A stretch of DNA of 64,000 nt. It comes from Pseudomonadota bacterium. Its GTDB lineage: Bacteria > Pseudomonadota > Gammaproteobacteria > Steroidobacterales > Steroidobacteraceae. The DNA lies in the NCBI GenBank assembly GCA_018241425.1, contig JAFEDU010000001.1, forward strand, positions 1,240,001 through 1,304,000, given 5' to 3'. The translations under genes were made by a program, and so were the position numbers. This document shows, in pieces, positions 25,943 to 34,681 of the stretch. A model generated the notes under the pieces. That model saw nothing but the letters and a program-made list of their open reading frames with translations. It was not told where the DNA came from and did no database searches. Every line of letters starts with the position of its first letter. Position 1 is the first letter of the stretch.

Positions 25943-27805
25943 ATGTGCGGGATAGTGGGTTACGCCGGCGTACCCGGCGGACTGCCACCGGCGCTGCTGG
26001 CCGAGATGCGCGATGAGATCCGGCACCGCGGCCCGGATGCGGACGGGCTGTGGGCAAGCCCGGAAGGGGCGGTCGCCCTGGGTCACCGTCGCCTGTCGAT
26101 CATCGATCTGTCCCCCACCGGGGCGCAGCCGATGCTCGGCCCCGGCGGCGCCGTGGTCGTCTTCAACGGCGAGATCTACAACCACGAGGCGCTGCGCGCC
26201 GAGCTCGCCGCGCAGGGCCGGACGTTCCGCGGGCGCAGCGACACCGAGGTGCTCCTCGCGGCCTACGAGGCATGGGGTGAGCGCTGCGTCGAGCGACTGC
26301 GCGGCATGTTCGCCTTCGCGCTCTACGACCCGAGGCGCCGCACGCTCTTCATGGCCCGCGACCGCGCCGGCGAGAAGCCCCTGTACTGGGCCCCGCACCG
26401 CGGCGGGCTGGTCTTCGCCTCCGAACTCAAGGCGTTGCTGCGCGACCCGCAGTTCCCGCGCCGCCTGTCGCCGGCCGCCCTCGCCCACTACCTGAGCTTC
26501 GGTTATGTGCCCGCGGAGGAATGCATCCTCCAGGGGGTGCGCAAGCTGCGCCCGGCGCACTGCCTGAGCTATGCGCTCGGGGATGCCGCGCCGCGCATCT
26601 GGCGCTACTGGGACCTGCCGGCCGCCGAGCGCGACTCGGGCGCCTCCGCCGCCCAGCTCTCCGGCGAGCTCGAGGAGCTGCTGGCCGCCGCCGTCGGCGA
26701 GCAGCTCATCGCGGACGTCCCGCTCGCCGTGCTCCTGAGCGGCGGGGTGGACTCGAGCATCGTGACCGCCCTCGCCGCGCGCGTGTCCGCGCACCGGGTG
26801 CGCACCTTCACCGTCACGCTGCCGCGGCACCCGCGCCTCGACGAGCAGCGCTTCGCAAAAGCCGTGGCCGAGCACCTGGGCACCGAGCACGTGGAGCTGC
26901 CGCTCGATGAGTCCAGCGTCGACCTGGTGCGCACGCTCGCGCGCCAGTACGACGAGCCGATCGCCGACTCCTCGATGATCCCGACCTACCTGCTGTCGCG
27001 GACCGTCGCTCAGCACTGCAAGGTCGTGCTCGGCGGGGACGGCGGTGATGAGCTCTTCGGCGGCTACCACGCCTACCAGGCCGCGCTCGCGCGCGACCGG
27101 CTGCGCGGCGCACTGCCCGCGGCCGCCCGCGGACTGATCGCCTATCTCGCCCGGCACTGGGTCCCCGCCGATGCCCGGGGCCGCAACTCGCTCCTGGCCC
27201 TGCAGGGTTCCATGGCCGACGGCATCGCCCAGGTGGCCCTGTGGACCGACGGGGCGGACCTGCGCCAGGCGAGCCCGCTGCTGGACTCGCGCGCCGCGGC
27301 TGCCTCGCCGAAGGCCTGGCGGCGCGAGCAGGTCGAGGCCGAACGCGGCCTGCCGGGCGCGGCGATGGCCGCGGACTTCCGCTCCTACCTGCCCGAGGAC
27401 ATCCTGGTGAAGGTCGACCGCGCCAGCATGCTCTCCTCCCTCGAGGTCCGCGCCCCGTTCCTCGACCAGCGGGTGGTCGAGTTCGCCTTCCGGCGGGTCC
27501 CGAACCGGCTGCGCGCCACGCGCGATGAGCGCAAGATCCTGCTCAAGCAGCTGGCAAGACGGCTGTTGCCGCCGCAGCTGGACATCGACCGCAAGCAGGG
27601 CTTCACCATCCCGATCGCCCAGTGGCTCACGCCGGCGATCGTTGCCGCGTGGCAGGAGGAGTGCCGCGCCCAGATCCGCGAGGTCGTATCCGAGCGTGCA
27701 CTGGGAAGGCTCCTCAACTCCCGCAACCCGATGGCCTCCGAGCACGGCCTGTTCGGCATGATCATGCTCACCTCGTGGATGCGCGAGTACGGCATCGCCG
27801 TCTGA
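25943..27805 (+). CDS. asnB: Asparagine synthase (glutamine-hydrolysing)
   Basis: This 620-aa protein has an N-terminal class II glutamine amidotransferase domain. The nucleophile Cys2 fixes the start at ATG 25943 (MCGIVGY). FNGEIYN (74-80) and GRSDTEV follow. The synthetase domain has the PP-loop LLSGGVDSS (264-272), and GGDGGDELFGGY follows. The full set of catalytic motifs is intact. It makes asparagine from aspartate, glutamine and ATP, or amidates another carboxylate, as AsnB-like paralogues do. The next gene begins 23 bp later. Confidence 0.9.
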   Translation: MCGIVGYAGVPGGLPPALLAEMRDEIRHRGPDADGLWASPEGAVALGHRRLSIIDLSPTGAQPMLGPGGAVVVFNGEIYNHEALRAELAAQGRTFRGRSDTEVLLAAYEAWGERCVERLRGMFAFALYDPRRRTLFMARDRAGEKPLYWAPHRGGLVFASELKALLRDPQFPRRLSPAALAHYLSFGYVPAEECILQGVRKLRPAHCLSYALGDAAPRIWRYWDLPAAERDSGASAAQLSGELEELLAAAVGEQLIADVPLAVLLSGGVDSSIVTALAARVSAHRVRTFTVTLPRHPRLDEQRFAKAVAEHLGTEHVELPLDESSVDLVRTLARQYDEPIADSSMIPTYLLSRTVAQHCKVVLGGDGGDELFGGYHAYQAALARDRLRGALPAAARGLIAYLARHWVPADARGRNSLLALQGSMADGIAQVALWTDGADLRQASPLLDSRAAAASPKAWRREQVEAERGLPGAAMAADFRSYLPEDILVKVDRASMLSSLEVRAPFLDQRVVEFAFRRVPNRLRATRDERKILLKQLARRLLPPQLDIDRKQGFTIPIAQWLTPAIVAAWQEECRAQIREVVSERALGRLLNSRNPMASEHGLFGMIMLTSWMREYGIAV

Positions 27806-27828
27806 AGCGGGTACCGGACGAGCCTCCC

Positions 27829-28770
27829 ATGCAATACCGCAAACTCGGCGCCAGCGACCTCGAGGTCTCCGAGATCGGCTTCGGCTCCTGGCTGACCTTC
27901 GGCGAGGGCGCGCGGCGCCAGGCGGCCATGGCCTGCGTGCACCGGGCGCTCGAACTGGGCATCAACTTCCTGGACACCGCGAACGTCTATGGGCGGGGCG
28001 TCGCCGAGTCGCTGCTCGGGGAGGCCCTCGCCGGGATCCCGCGCGAGCGCTACGTGCTCGCCACCAAGGTGTTCTTCCCGATGGGCGCCCGCGACCAGGG
28101 CCTGTCGCGCGCCCAGATCGTCAAGCAGCTCGAGGACTCGCTGCGCCGGCTGCGCGTGGAGTACGTCGACCTGTACCAGTGCCACCGCTACGACTTCCAG
28201 ACCCCGCTCGAGGAGACCCTGGAGGCCCTGACCGCGGCGGTGCGCGCCGGGAAGGTGCGCTACGTCGGCTTCTCGGAGTGGCCGCTGGAGCGCATCCGTG
28301 CCGCGCTCGAGGTGCCGAACATGGCGCGGTTCGTCTCGAGCCAGCCGCAGTACTCGCTCCTGCACCGCGACCCGGAGCGCGGCCTGCTGGCACTGTGCGC
28401 CGAGGCCGGCATCTCCCAGGTCGTGTGGTCGCCGCTCGCCCAGGGCGTGCTCACCGGGAAGTACGCGCCCGGGGCCGCGCCGCCTGCGGACAGCCGCGCC
28501 GCCGACCGCAGCATGGGAGCCTTCCTCGACCCGGCCTGGTTCACCCCGAAGACCCTGGGCGCGGTGCAGGAGGTGAAGGGCCTCGCGGCGCAGGCCGGGC
28601 TCACCGTCTCGCAGTTTGCGCTTGCCTGGGTGCTGCGGCAGCCGAACGTGGCGAGCGCCATCGTGGGGGCGACCCGGCCCGAGCAGGTGGACGAGAATGC
28701 CGCGGCCTCCGGGGCCCGCGTAGACCCGGCCCTGTTCGCCGCGGCCGAAAAGCTCCTGCCCTCGGATTAA
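27829..28770 (+). CDS. Aldo/keto reductase (potassium channel beta-subunit-like)
   Basis: This 313-aa TIM-barrel oxidoreductase has catalytic Asp and Tyr in FLDTANVYGRG, Lys in LATKVFFP and His in YQCHRYD. The NADPH-binding end contains SAIVGATRPEQV. The start fits M-QYRKLGASDLEVSEIGFG. Family members reduce aldehydes and ketones; the substrate is not deducible. It is likely co-transcribed with asnB. Confidence 0.88.
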   Translation: MQYRKLGASDLEVSEIGFGSWLTFGEGARRQAAMACVHRALELGINFLDTANVYGRGVAESLLGEALAGIPRERYVLATKVFFPMGARDQGLSRAQIVKQLEDSLRRLRVEYVDLYQCHRYDFQTPLEETLEALTAAVRAGKVRYVGFSEWPLERIRAALEVPNMARFVSSQPQYSLLHRDPERGLLALCAEAGISQVVWSPLAQGVLTGKYAPGAAPPADSRAADRSMGAFLDPAWFTPKTLGAVQEVKGLAAQAGLTVSQFALAWVLRQPNVASAIVGATRPEQVDENAAASGARVDPALFAAAEKLLPSD

Positions 28771-28824
28771 ACTGGCGCCTCAAGCCAAGGACGCGCGCAG
28801 GCGCCTGAAGGGACCCTACCCACC

Positions 28825-29760
28825 ATGAGTCTTACGGGCATCCGCCGCGGCGAGGGCTGGCGCGCGGTCGCGAACACGGTCGGGGGCGATCTGCCCGCGG
28901 TGGTGCGCTACCTGTCCACGGGCGCAGACGCCCGCTCGACCCTGTGCGGCTCGGGCTCGATCATCGGCAACCTCGAGGGCCGCTGGCTGGTCACGGCCAC
29001 CGCCGCGGAAGTCCTCGCGCCTCTCAACCTGCCGCCGCAGGCACCGGTGTTCGCCTCCGGCGGGCTGGAGCGGCGCTACGGACCGCAGCCCCTGCGCACC
29101 CTGCGCTGCGCGATCACGGTGCCCGAGCGCAACGGCGAGCTGCTGTGCCCGGTCGCGGCGGCGGTGGTGGGGCTGCGGGATACCGCGCTCCTCTTTGTTC
29201 CGCTGGCGCAGCCCACGCCCACGACGGTTCTGCCGGTGGACCTCGGTCCAGCGCCTGCGCCGGAGGAGTCGCTCCTGGTGGCAGGGTTTGTGCGGGATGA
29301 GGCCGACGCGGCCGCTGCCGTCCCGCCGCGGCGCCTCATGGTGCGCGAGGGCTTCTACGGGGACTTCGGGGTCACGAGCACCCGCCATCCCTACCCGTTG
29401 CTGCGCCACCTGGTCCCGCTCGAGCCGACCATGATCGGCGGCCCGGTGATCGCGCAGCGCGAACACGAGCCGGGGCGCGCGCTGCGCACGCTCATCGGCA
29501 TCAACGCGGAGGACATCCCGCAGCTCATGGGAAGCGCCGCCGCTTCACCGCAGAGGGAAGGCGAGGGACTCGCGACCCACGCGCTCGCGCTCTATGCGCA
29601 CACGGTGCTGCTGCCCACGGGCCTGTGGATTTCCTTCACCGAGGCGGTGCGCCGCGGCGTCGTGGCGGGCTATGGCCCGGAAGCGCAGCGGGTCGCCCCG
29701 CGCTCGGGCACCAACGGGGCGCTCGAGTACTACATCGCGCCGGCGCAGACGCCGGCGTAG
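28825..29760 (+). CDS. Degenerate trypsin-like-fold protein (putative pseudo-protease)
   Basis: This 311-aa protein belongs to no family I recognise with certainty. Residues about 38-65 (GSGSIIGNLEGRWLVTATAAEVL) look like the trypsin strand pair preceding the catalytic His (typically 'LTAAHV'), but the His is replaced. Near residue 211, MIGGPVI resembles the 'GNSGGPV' active-site loop without its Ser. No signal peptide or TM segment is seen, so it is probably cytoplasmic. It could be a trypsin-like scaffold with a non-catalytic role. It lies 54 bp after the aldo/keto reductase. Confidence 0.45.
   Translation: MSLTGIRRGEGWRAVANTVGGDLPAVVRYLSTGADARSTLCGSGSIIGNLEGRWLVTATAAEVLAPLNLPPQAPVFASGGLERRYGPQPLRTLRCAITVPERNGELLCPVAAAVVGLRDTALLFVPLAQPTPTTVLPVDLGPAPAPEESLLVAGFVRDEADAAAAVPPRRLMVREGFYGDFGVTSTRHPYPLLRHLVPLEPTMIGGPVIAQREHEPGRALRTLIGINAEDIPQLMGSAAASPQREGEGLATHALALYAHTVLLPTGLWISFTEAVRRGVVAGYGPEAQRVAPRSGTNGALEYYIAPAQTPA
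29738..29757. terminator. Self-complementary hairpin at a convergent gene end
   Basis: Two copies of the palindromic octamer CGCCGGCG around CAGA form an 8-bp hairpin at the end of the trypsin-like gene. It faces a convergent gene. No T-run is present, so termination is uncertain. Confidence 0.35.
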
Positions 29761-29767
29761 GGGAAGC

Positions 29768-30484
29768 TCAGGGGTGCTTGCCCTGCGCGACCGTGGAGCG
29801 CAGGTCGAGGACCGCCGGGTCGACGACGCTCTGGATGTCGCGGCACTGCTCGAGCGAGGCACCGTGATAACTGTCGGTGGGGAAGTACTTCGCCTGCCAC
29901 TGCGAGAATCCCCAGACGTCCAGGCCGGCCTTCAGGTACCGGCCAGCATGGTCCAGGGCCTCGCAGTCGTACTGCGAGCGGGCGGCATGGGCCTTGAGGC
30001 CCCCGAGAAGTTCCGCGCGGGCCTTGTTCTCGGAGCGCTGCAGGATGGCGTCCGCGCCGCTGCCGGCGTGGCGCTTGCGCGGCGGCACGCGGTAGTCCGG
30101 GTCGGCGTATGGGTCCGTGCCGGCGGCCGCGGCCGGGTCCCTGGGCTCCGCATCCGATGCGGGCGGGCTGGTGCTGGGCGTGTCCTCGGCGGCCGCCGGG
30201 TCCGGGGCGACGCCGGCCTCGAGCGTGCTGGCCGTCAGTGAGGCGTGCGCCGTGCGTGCGGAGAGGTAGTCCGATACCGCCCATATCCCGAGCGTCAACA
30301 CGGCAACTCCCGCCCCGACCGGGGCGGCGTACTTGACGAAACTGACGATGAAGCGGGACGTCGGCTCGGAGCGCGGCTCATCGCCGCGCTGCATCCAGCC
30401 GGCCACGGCGCGGATGCCGTAGACCCCGCCCTGCGCCAGGAGAAAGCCCAGGGCGCTCGCAATCACCAGTTGCAGCATGCTCAT
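29768..30484 (-). CDS. Hypothetical inner-membrane protein
   Basis: This 238-aa protein starts at ATG 30484 (MSMLQLVIASALGF). It has two hydrophobic segments (about residues 3-22 and 50-70), then an Ala/Pro/Asp-rich linker (about 95-140). A soluble helical C-terminal domain with two Cys (YDCEALDHAGRYLKAG and SLEQCRDIQ) follows. The topology suggests an anchored domain on one side of the inner membrane. The family is unknown. It is convergent with the trypsin-like gene. Confidence 0.65.
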   Translation of the reverse strand: MSMLQLVIASALGFLLAQGGVYGIRAVAGWMQRGDEPRSEPTSRFIVSFVKYAAPVGAGVAVLTLGIWAVSDYLSARTAHASLTASTLEAGVAPDPAAAEDTPSTSPPASDAEPRDPAAAAGTDPYADPDYRVPPRKRHAGSGADAILQRSENKARAELLGGLKAHAARSQYDCEALDHAGRYLKAGLDVWGFSQWQAKYFPTDSYHGASLEQCRDIQSVVDPAVLDLRSTVAQGKHP

Positions 30485-30712
30485 AGTGTTCGGCGCAGAA
30501 ACGGGTGCGGATCGACCGCGTATGGCGTGACATTGTGCGCAAAGGGCCCCACCGGCATCCGTGAGCGCCATCACGCCGGGTTCGGACACCGTGCCTGCGT
30601 CACGTCCCGGGCGGGACCTGCGTCGCAGAACCTGCGCTACACCGTGAAATACGCGCGTGCGACGGCGCCGCGGTGGCGCGAACGCCGAAGGCAGCGGCCG
30701 GATCCGGGACTC

Positions 30713-31543
30713 TTACCGGGTGTTCGGTCCGGGCAGCCACTGCGCCAGCTCCGCCTGCCGCAGCTCGGCGCGGAAGTAGTCCTCCAGCTCCCCGGTGAAC
30801 GCGCGCACGTCCGCGGGCGGTGAGAACCGCTGCCCGAGGCGCGCCCGGTACGCGATCGGCAGTCGCGGCAGCCGGAACAGCGTCCAGCCCTTGCCGAGGT
30901 AGGGCGAGTCGGTGTCGATGAGCACGGTGACGATCGGCGCGCCGGCGTGCTTGGCGATCGCGCCGACGGTGAGCTGGAACTCATTGACCGGGGCGCGCCG
31001 CGAGCGCGTGCCTTCGGGGAAGAGGAGCACGACCGCGCCATCGTTGAGCGCCCCCACGGCCTCGGTGATCATGCGCCGCGGCGGGGTGTTGCCGATGAAG
31101 CGCGCCAGGCGCGCGCCGGCCCCGAGGAACGGGTTGCGCATGAGGCCGGTCTTCATGATGCACACCATGTTCGGGTGGTGCGCGAGCAGGACGAGGGCAT
31201 CGATGAGGCTCGGATGGTTGGGCGCGATGATCACGCCGCGCTCCTGCGCGAGGAAGTCGAGGGCGTCGGTGTCGAAGCGGAAGGCGCCGCAGGCGCGCAG
31301 CAGGCGCACGTACATCCTGAAGCCGCGGCTGATCCCGGCGCGCCCGAAGCGCGCGCCGACGGACCGCGGGAGCAGGAACTGCGCCGGCAGTGCCACCAGC
31401 GACCAGGCAAGGCAGATGAGCCCGAGGAACGGCACGCCGATATAGATAATGAGCGCGGCGCGCAGCGGGCTCATGCCTGCGCTCGCAACGCTCGCCTGCG
31501 CGCGCAGCGGCTCTGCCGGCAGCTTCGGGTTGACGGTCGACAT
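30713..31543 (-). CDS. 1-acyl-sn-glycerol-3-phosphate acyltransferase-like (PlsC family)
   Basis: This 276-aa protein has two N-terminal hydrophobic segments (about residues 25-60). The acyltransferase motif I is NHPSLID (HX4D) and the glycerophosphate-binding motif is FPEGTRS. It would acylate lysophosphatidate or a related acceptor at the inner membrane. ATG 31543 gives the natural length; an in-frame extension upstream looks non-coding. It stands alone. Confidence 0.85.
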   Translation of the reverse strand: MSTVNPKLPAEPLRAQASVASAGMSPLRAALIIYIGVPFLGLICLAWSLVALPAQFLLPRSVGARFGRAGISRGFRMYVRLLRACGAFRFDTDALDFLAQERGVIIAPNHPSLIDALVLLAHHPNMVCIMKTGLMRNPFLGAGARLARFIGNTPPRRMITEAVGALNDGAVVLLFPEGTRSRRAPVNEFQLTVGAIAKHAGAPIVTVLIDTDSPYLGKGWTLFRLPRLPIAYRARLGQRFSPPADVRAFTGELEDYFRAELRQAELAQWLPGPNTR

Positions 31544-31735
31544 CGGCGGTCCCTGGCGTTGGGCTCCTGGCTCTGCGGCGCGCGGTGAGCGCGTCCGGCC
31601 CGTCCCGGAAGGCCCCCTCCCCTGAAAGCCGAAGCCTAGCCCAGAGTCGATGAACGATGCTGCATCCGGCAGGGCCAACCGGGCGGTGGGGCTCGATTCC
31701 CCTTCAGGATCAACTTCTTAAGGGGCTTGAGGGCA

Positions 31736-32626
31736 TCACGATCCCGGCCCGAGGCCACCCTGGGCCAGCAGCGCCGGGATGTGCGCCTCCCAGCCGAGCG
31801 CCATGACGTGCACCCCCTGCGAGAGCGGCCGCACTTCGCGCAGCGTCTGCGCCGCCAGCTCGAGACCGGTCTCAAGTTCCGCCTGCGGTCCCTGGGCGGT
31901 GTCCAGGCGCCGGAGCAGGGACTCGGGGACCTGGATGCCGGGCACCTTGTCATTGAGCCAGCGCGCCATCTTCGCCGACTTGAGCGGGATGATCCCGGTG
32001 AGGATCGCAACCGGGCCGGGCTTCACCGCCTCGAGGAAGCGCTCGAGCGCGGCGGCCGCGTAGACCGCCTGGGTCTGCAGGAAGCGGGCGCCGGCATCGA
32101 TCTTGCGACGCGTGTTCTGCACCTCGGCCTCGAAGTCGCGGGCGCCGGGGTTGCAGGTGGCGCCGACGAACAATGCGGGAGTCCCGTGCAGGGGCTTGCC
32201 GGCGAGGTCGTGACCACCGGTGAGCGCGCGCGCCGCCTCGAGCATCTGGCTCGCCGTCAGGTCGAACACCGGCTTCGCCTCGGGGTGGTCACCCACCGTG
32301 GGAGGATCGCCGCCCATGAACACGAAGTTGTGTACGCCGAGCAGCGCCCCGCCGAGCAGGTCCGCCTGCACGGCGATGCGGTTGCGGTCGCGCGAGGTCA
32401 TCTGCACGATCGGTACCGCGCCGCGCTCCAGCAGCAGCCGGGCCACGGCGGCCGGCGCGACGGCCATCAGCGCGCGCGCCGACTCGGTGAGGTTGATGGC
32501 GTCCACGCTGCCGCGCAGCGCGTCGGCCTTGGCGAAGAGCTCGGTGAGATCCGTGCCCTTGGGCGGGGTGAGCTCGGTGGTGATGACGAATTCGCGGCGG
32601 CGGATCTTCTCTTCCAGGCTGTGCAT
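31736..32626 (-). CDS. Methylenetetrahydrofolate reductase-like protein
   Basis: This 296-aa TIM-barrel flavoprotein is of MetF size. The catalytic Glu is in ITTELTPPKG, and NLTESAR, FMGGDPP and ILTGIIPLKS match substrate and FAD contacts. The N-terminus has ELTPP rather than the FEFFPP of E. coli MetF, placing it with the MetF-like proteins often found beside homocysteine methyltransferases. Here the nearest such gene is 14 kb away. It probably converts methylene-THF to methyl-THF. Confidence 0.8.
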   Translation of the reverse strand: MHSLEEKIRRREFVITTELTPPKGTDLTELFAKADALRGSVDAINLTESARALMAVAPAAVARLLLERGAVPIVQMTSRDRNRIAVQADLLGGALLGVHNFVFMGGDPPTVGDHPEAKPVFDLTASQMLEAARALTGGHDLAGKPLHGTPALFVGATCNPGARDFEAEVQNTRRKIDAGARFLQTQAVYAAAALERFLEAVKPGPVAILTGIIPLKSAKMARWLNDKVPGIQVPESLLRRLDTAQGPQAELETGLELAAQTLREVRPLSQGVHVMALGWEAHIPALLAQGGLGPGS

Positions 32627-32799
32627 GGGCTCGCTTCGAGGTCAGTCGTGGCGCGCAGGCTAACAGGTTCCCCCGCGCGGCTGGGGACCGAGGTCCCGCG
32701 CTCGTCCGGATGGTCTAGGGCGCGCCGCCGATCTGTACCATATAAAAAATCAATAATCTGCGTCTGTATCACATAGGGTGGCGCGCTATCGTGCTCCCC

Positions 32800-33006
32800 A
32801 TGCCCATGAAACTCTCGCGCAGGATCCTCCTGGTGACCACGCCGCTGGGCGTTCTGGGCGGCCTGCATGAGGCGTACCGGCTCGCCGGCGGCATGGTCAT
32901 CGTGATGGCCGCGATGGTGGGCATGCTGTGCGTGGCGGCCGCCTCCGTGATCCTCACCATCCGCCGCGAACAGCTCGCGGCGCGCTCACCACGGGAATCC
33001 CGATGA
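32800..33006 (+). CDS. Small membrane protein
   Basis: This protein is 68 aa from ATG 32800; ATG 32806 and GTG 32791 are alternative starts. It has two hydrophobic stretches (about 8-22 and 28-50) and a basic C-terminus. It overlaps the DUF2909 gene by 4 bp, so the two are coupled. An AT-rich stretch with TATAAA at 32740-32765 may be the promoter. The family is not recognised. Confidence 0.6.
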   Translation: MPMKLSRRILLVTTPLGVLGGLHEAYRLAGGMVIVMAAMVGMLCVAAASVILTIRREQLAARSPRESR

Positions 33007-33215
33007 ACCCCGAATTCAAGACCGTCGTCGCCCTCCTCCTGGTGGGGATCGTCGCAAGCCTCGGCAAGGCGCTGTTCCACCTGAGCTCGGATGCGGACGG
33101 CTCGGCCGCCATGGTGCGCGCGCTCACGGTACGCATCGGGCTGTCGGTCGCCCTGTTCCTGCTCCTGGCGATCGGCTGGTACAGCGGCGCCATCGAGCCC
33201 CACGCGCTGCGCTGA
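33003..33215 (+). CDS. DUF2909 twin-transmembrane protein
   Basis: This 70-aa protein has two TM helices (about 7-25 and 45-65) and the pattern ALFHLSSD...VRALTVRIGLSVALFL, then a short GAIEPHALR tail. This is the DUF2909 family, usually encoded in cytochrome c oxidase operons, where it may help assembly. No cox genes are here. It overlaps the preceding small membrane gene by 4 bp. Confidence 0.8.
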   Translation: MNPEFKTVVALLLVGIVASLGKALFHLSSDADGSAAMVRALTVRIGLSVALFLLLAIGWYSGAIEPHALR

Positions 33216-33226
33216 GCGGCCGTAAG

Positions 33227-34681
33227 ATGCGGCGCACGATGCGCCGCTACCAGGAACTCATCGCGCGGCTCGAGTCGCTGGTGCGCGAAGGCGTGCTCCG
33301 CGTCGGCGACCGCGCGCCCTCGGTGCGGCAGCTTAGCCGCGACCAGCGCGTGAGCCCGGGCACGGTGACCCATGCCTACGAGCTGCTGCAGGCGCGCGGC
33401 TACCTCGAGTCGCGCGCGCGCTCGGGCTACTTCGTCAGCGACGCCTGGCGTTCCGCCGCTCCCGAACCGCAGGTGTCCCGTCCGCGGCGGCAGGCCGCAG
33501 CGCCCGCGGTGAGTGAACTCGTGTTCCAGGTCCTCGAAGCGACGCGGGCGCGGGACCTCGTGCCGCTCGGGTCCGCATTTCCGGGACCTGACCTGTTTCC
33601 GCTCAAGCGCCTCGCGAAGGACCTCGCCTACAGCGCGACCCACCTGGACCCCTTCCGCACGCTCGAGGACCTGCCTCCCGGGAACGAGACCCTGCGCCGC
33701 CAGATCGCCCAGCGCTACCGGCTGTGGGGCGCCCAGGTCTCGCACGAGGAGATCGTGATCACCTCCGGGGCCCTCGAGGCGCTCAATCTCGCCCTCCAGG
33801 TCCTGACCCGCCCCAATGACATCGTGCTGATCGAATCGCCGGCGTTCTATGGCTGCCTGCAGGCGATCGAGAGCCTGGGCCTGCGGGCGCTCGAAGTACC
33901 GACCCACCCGCGCCTCGGCATCCTGGTCGACGAGGTGGCGCGGCTCGTCGAGCGGCATGACGTGCGCGCCTGCTGGGTGATGACGAGCTTCCAGAACCCG
34001 CTCGGCGCAACGCTGCCCGAGCGCGAGCGGGCGCGGCTGGTGCGCCTGCTCGGCTCACGCGGCATCCCGCTCATCGAGGACAACGTGTACGCGGAACTGT
34101 ACCTGGGCCGCCAGCGCAGTGGCTGCGCGAAGATCCACGACCGCGAGGGGCTGGTGCTCGACTGCGGCTCGTTCTCCAAGAGCCTCGCGCCCGGCTACCG
34201 CATCGGCTGGATCGCCGCCGGGCGCTTCGCGCCGGAGCTGTGGCGCCGCAAGATAATGACCTCGCTCTCGAGCAACATCCCGGCGCAGGCGGCGCTGGCG
34301 CGGTTCCTGGCGCGCGGGGTTTATGAGCGGCACCTGGCCGGTGTGCGCCGCGAGCTCCTGCGGCGCCAGCGGCTATTCTGCCGCGCGCTCACCCGTCACT
34401 TCCCGCAGGGCGCGCGCTGGTCGGCGCCGGACGGCGGGTATCTCCTGTGGGTGGAGCTCCCGGCAGGCGTGGAAGCCATCGAGCTGCACCAGGCGGCGCT
34501 TGCGGCCGGGATCAGCGTGGCGCCAGGCCCGATCTTCTCGGCGCGGCGGGATTTCCGGCATGCGATCCGGCTGAATTACGGGCATCCGTTCACCCCACGC
34601 GTGGAGAACGCCCTGCGGACGCTGGGGAGCCTGATTGCCCGGCGCGCGCGCTCCGGTCCTGCGCCTAGAGATGGTCCTTGA
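33227..34681 (+). CDS. MocR-family regulator (GntR wHTH + aminotransferase fold)
   Basis: This 484-aa protein (480 aa if ATG 33239 is used) has an N-terminal GntR winged helix (LVREGVLRVGDRAPSVRQLS and SPGTVTHAYELLQARGYLE). A class I aminotransferase domain follows, with the PLP Lys in SFSKSLAPGYR. MocR proteins sense PLP-linked amino compounds and regulate nearby genes. Its target is not evident. Its 3' end overlaps the convergent S9 peptidase gene by 17 bp. Confidence 0.88.
   Translation: MRRTMRRYQELIARLESLVREGVLRVGDRAPSVRQLSRDQRVSPGTVTHAYELLQARGYLESRARSGYFVSDAWRSAAPEPQVSRPRRQAAAPAVSELVFQVLEATRARDLVPLGSAFPGPDLFPLKRLAKDLAYSATHLDPFRTLEDLPPGNETLRRQIAQRYRLWGAQVSHEEIVITSGALEALNLALQVLTRPNDIVLIESPAFYGCLQAIESLGLRALEVPTHPRLGILVDEVARLVERHDVRACWVMTSFQNPLGATLPERERARLVRLLGSRGIPLIEDNVYAELYLGRQRSGCAKIHDREGLVLDCGSFSKSLAPGYRIGWIAAGRFAPELWRRKIMTSLSSNIPAQAALARFLARGVYERHLAGVRRELLRRQRLFCRALTRHFPQGARWSAPDGGYLLWVELPAGVEAIELHQAALAAGISVAPGPIFSARRDFRHAIRLNYGHPFTPRVENALRTLGSLIARRARSGPAPRDGP

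Noticed and set aside
32800..33215. Toxin-antitoxin pair (two small overlapping genes)
   Set aside because: Both products are membrane proteins; one is DUF2909, and neither has toxin or antitoxin features.
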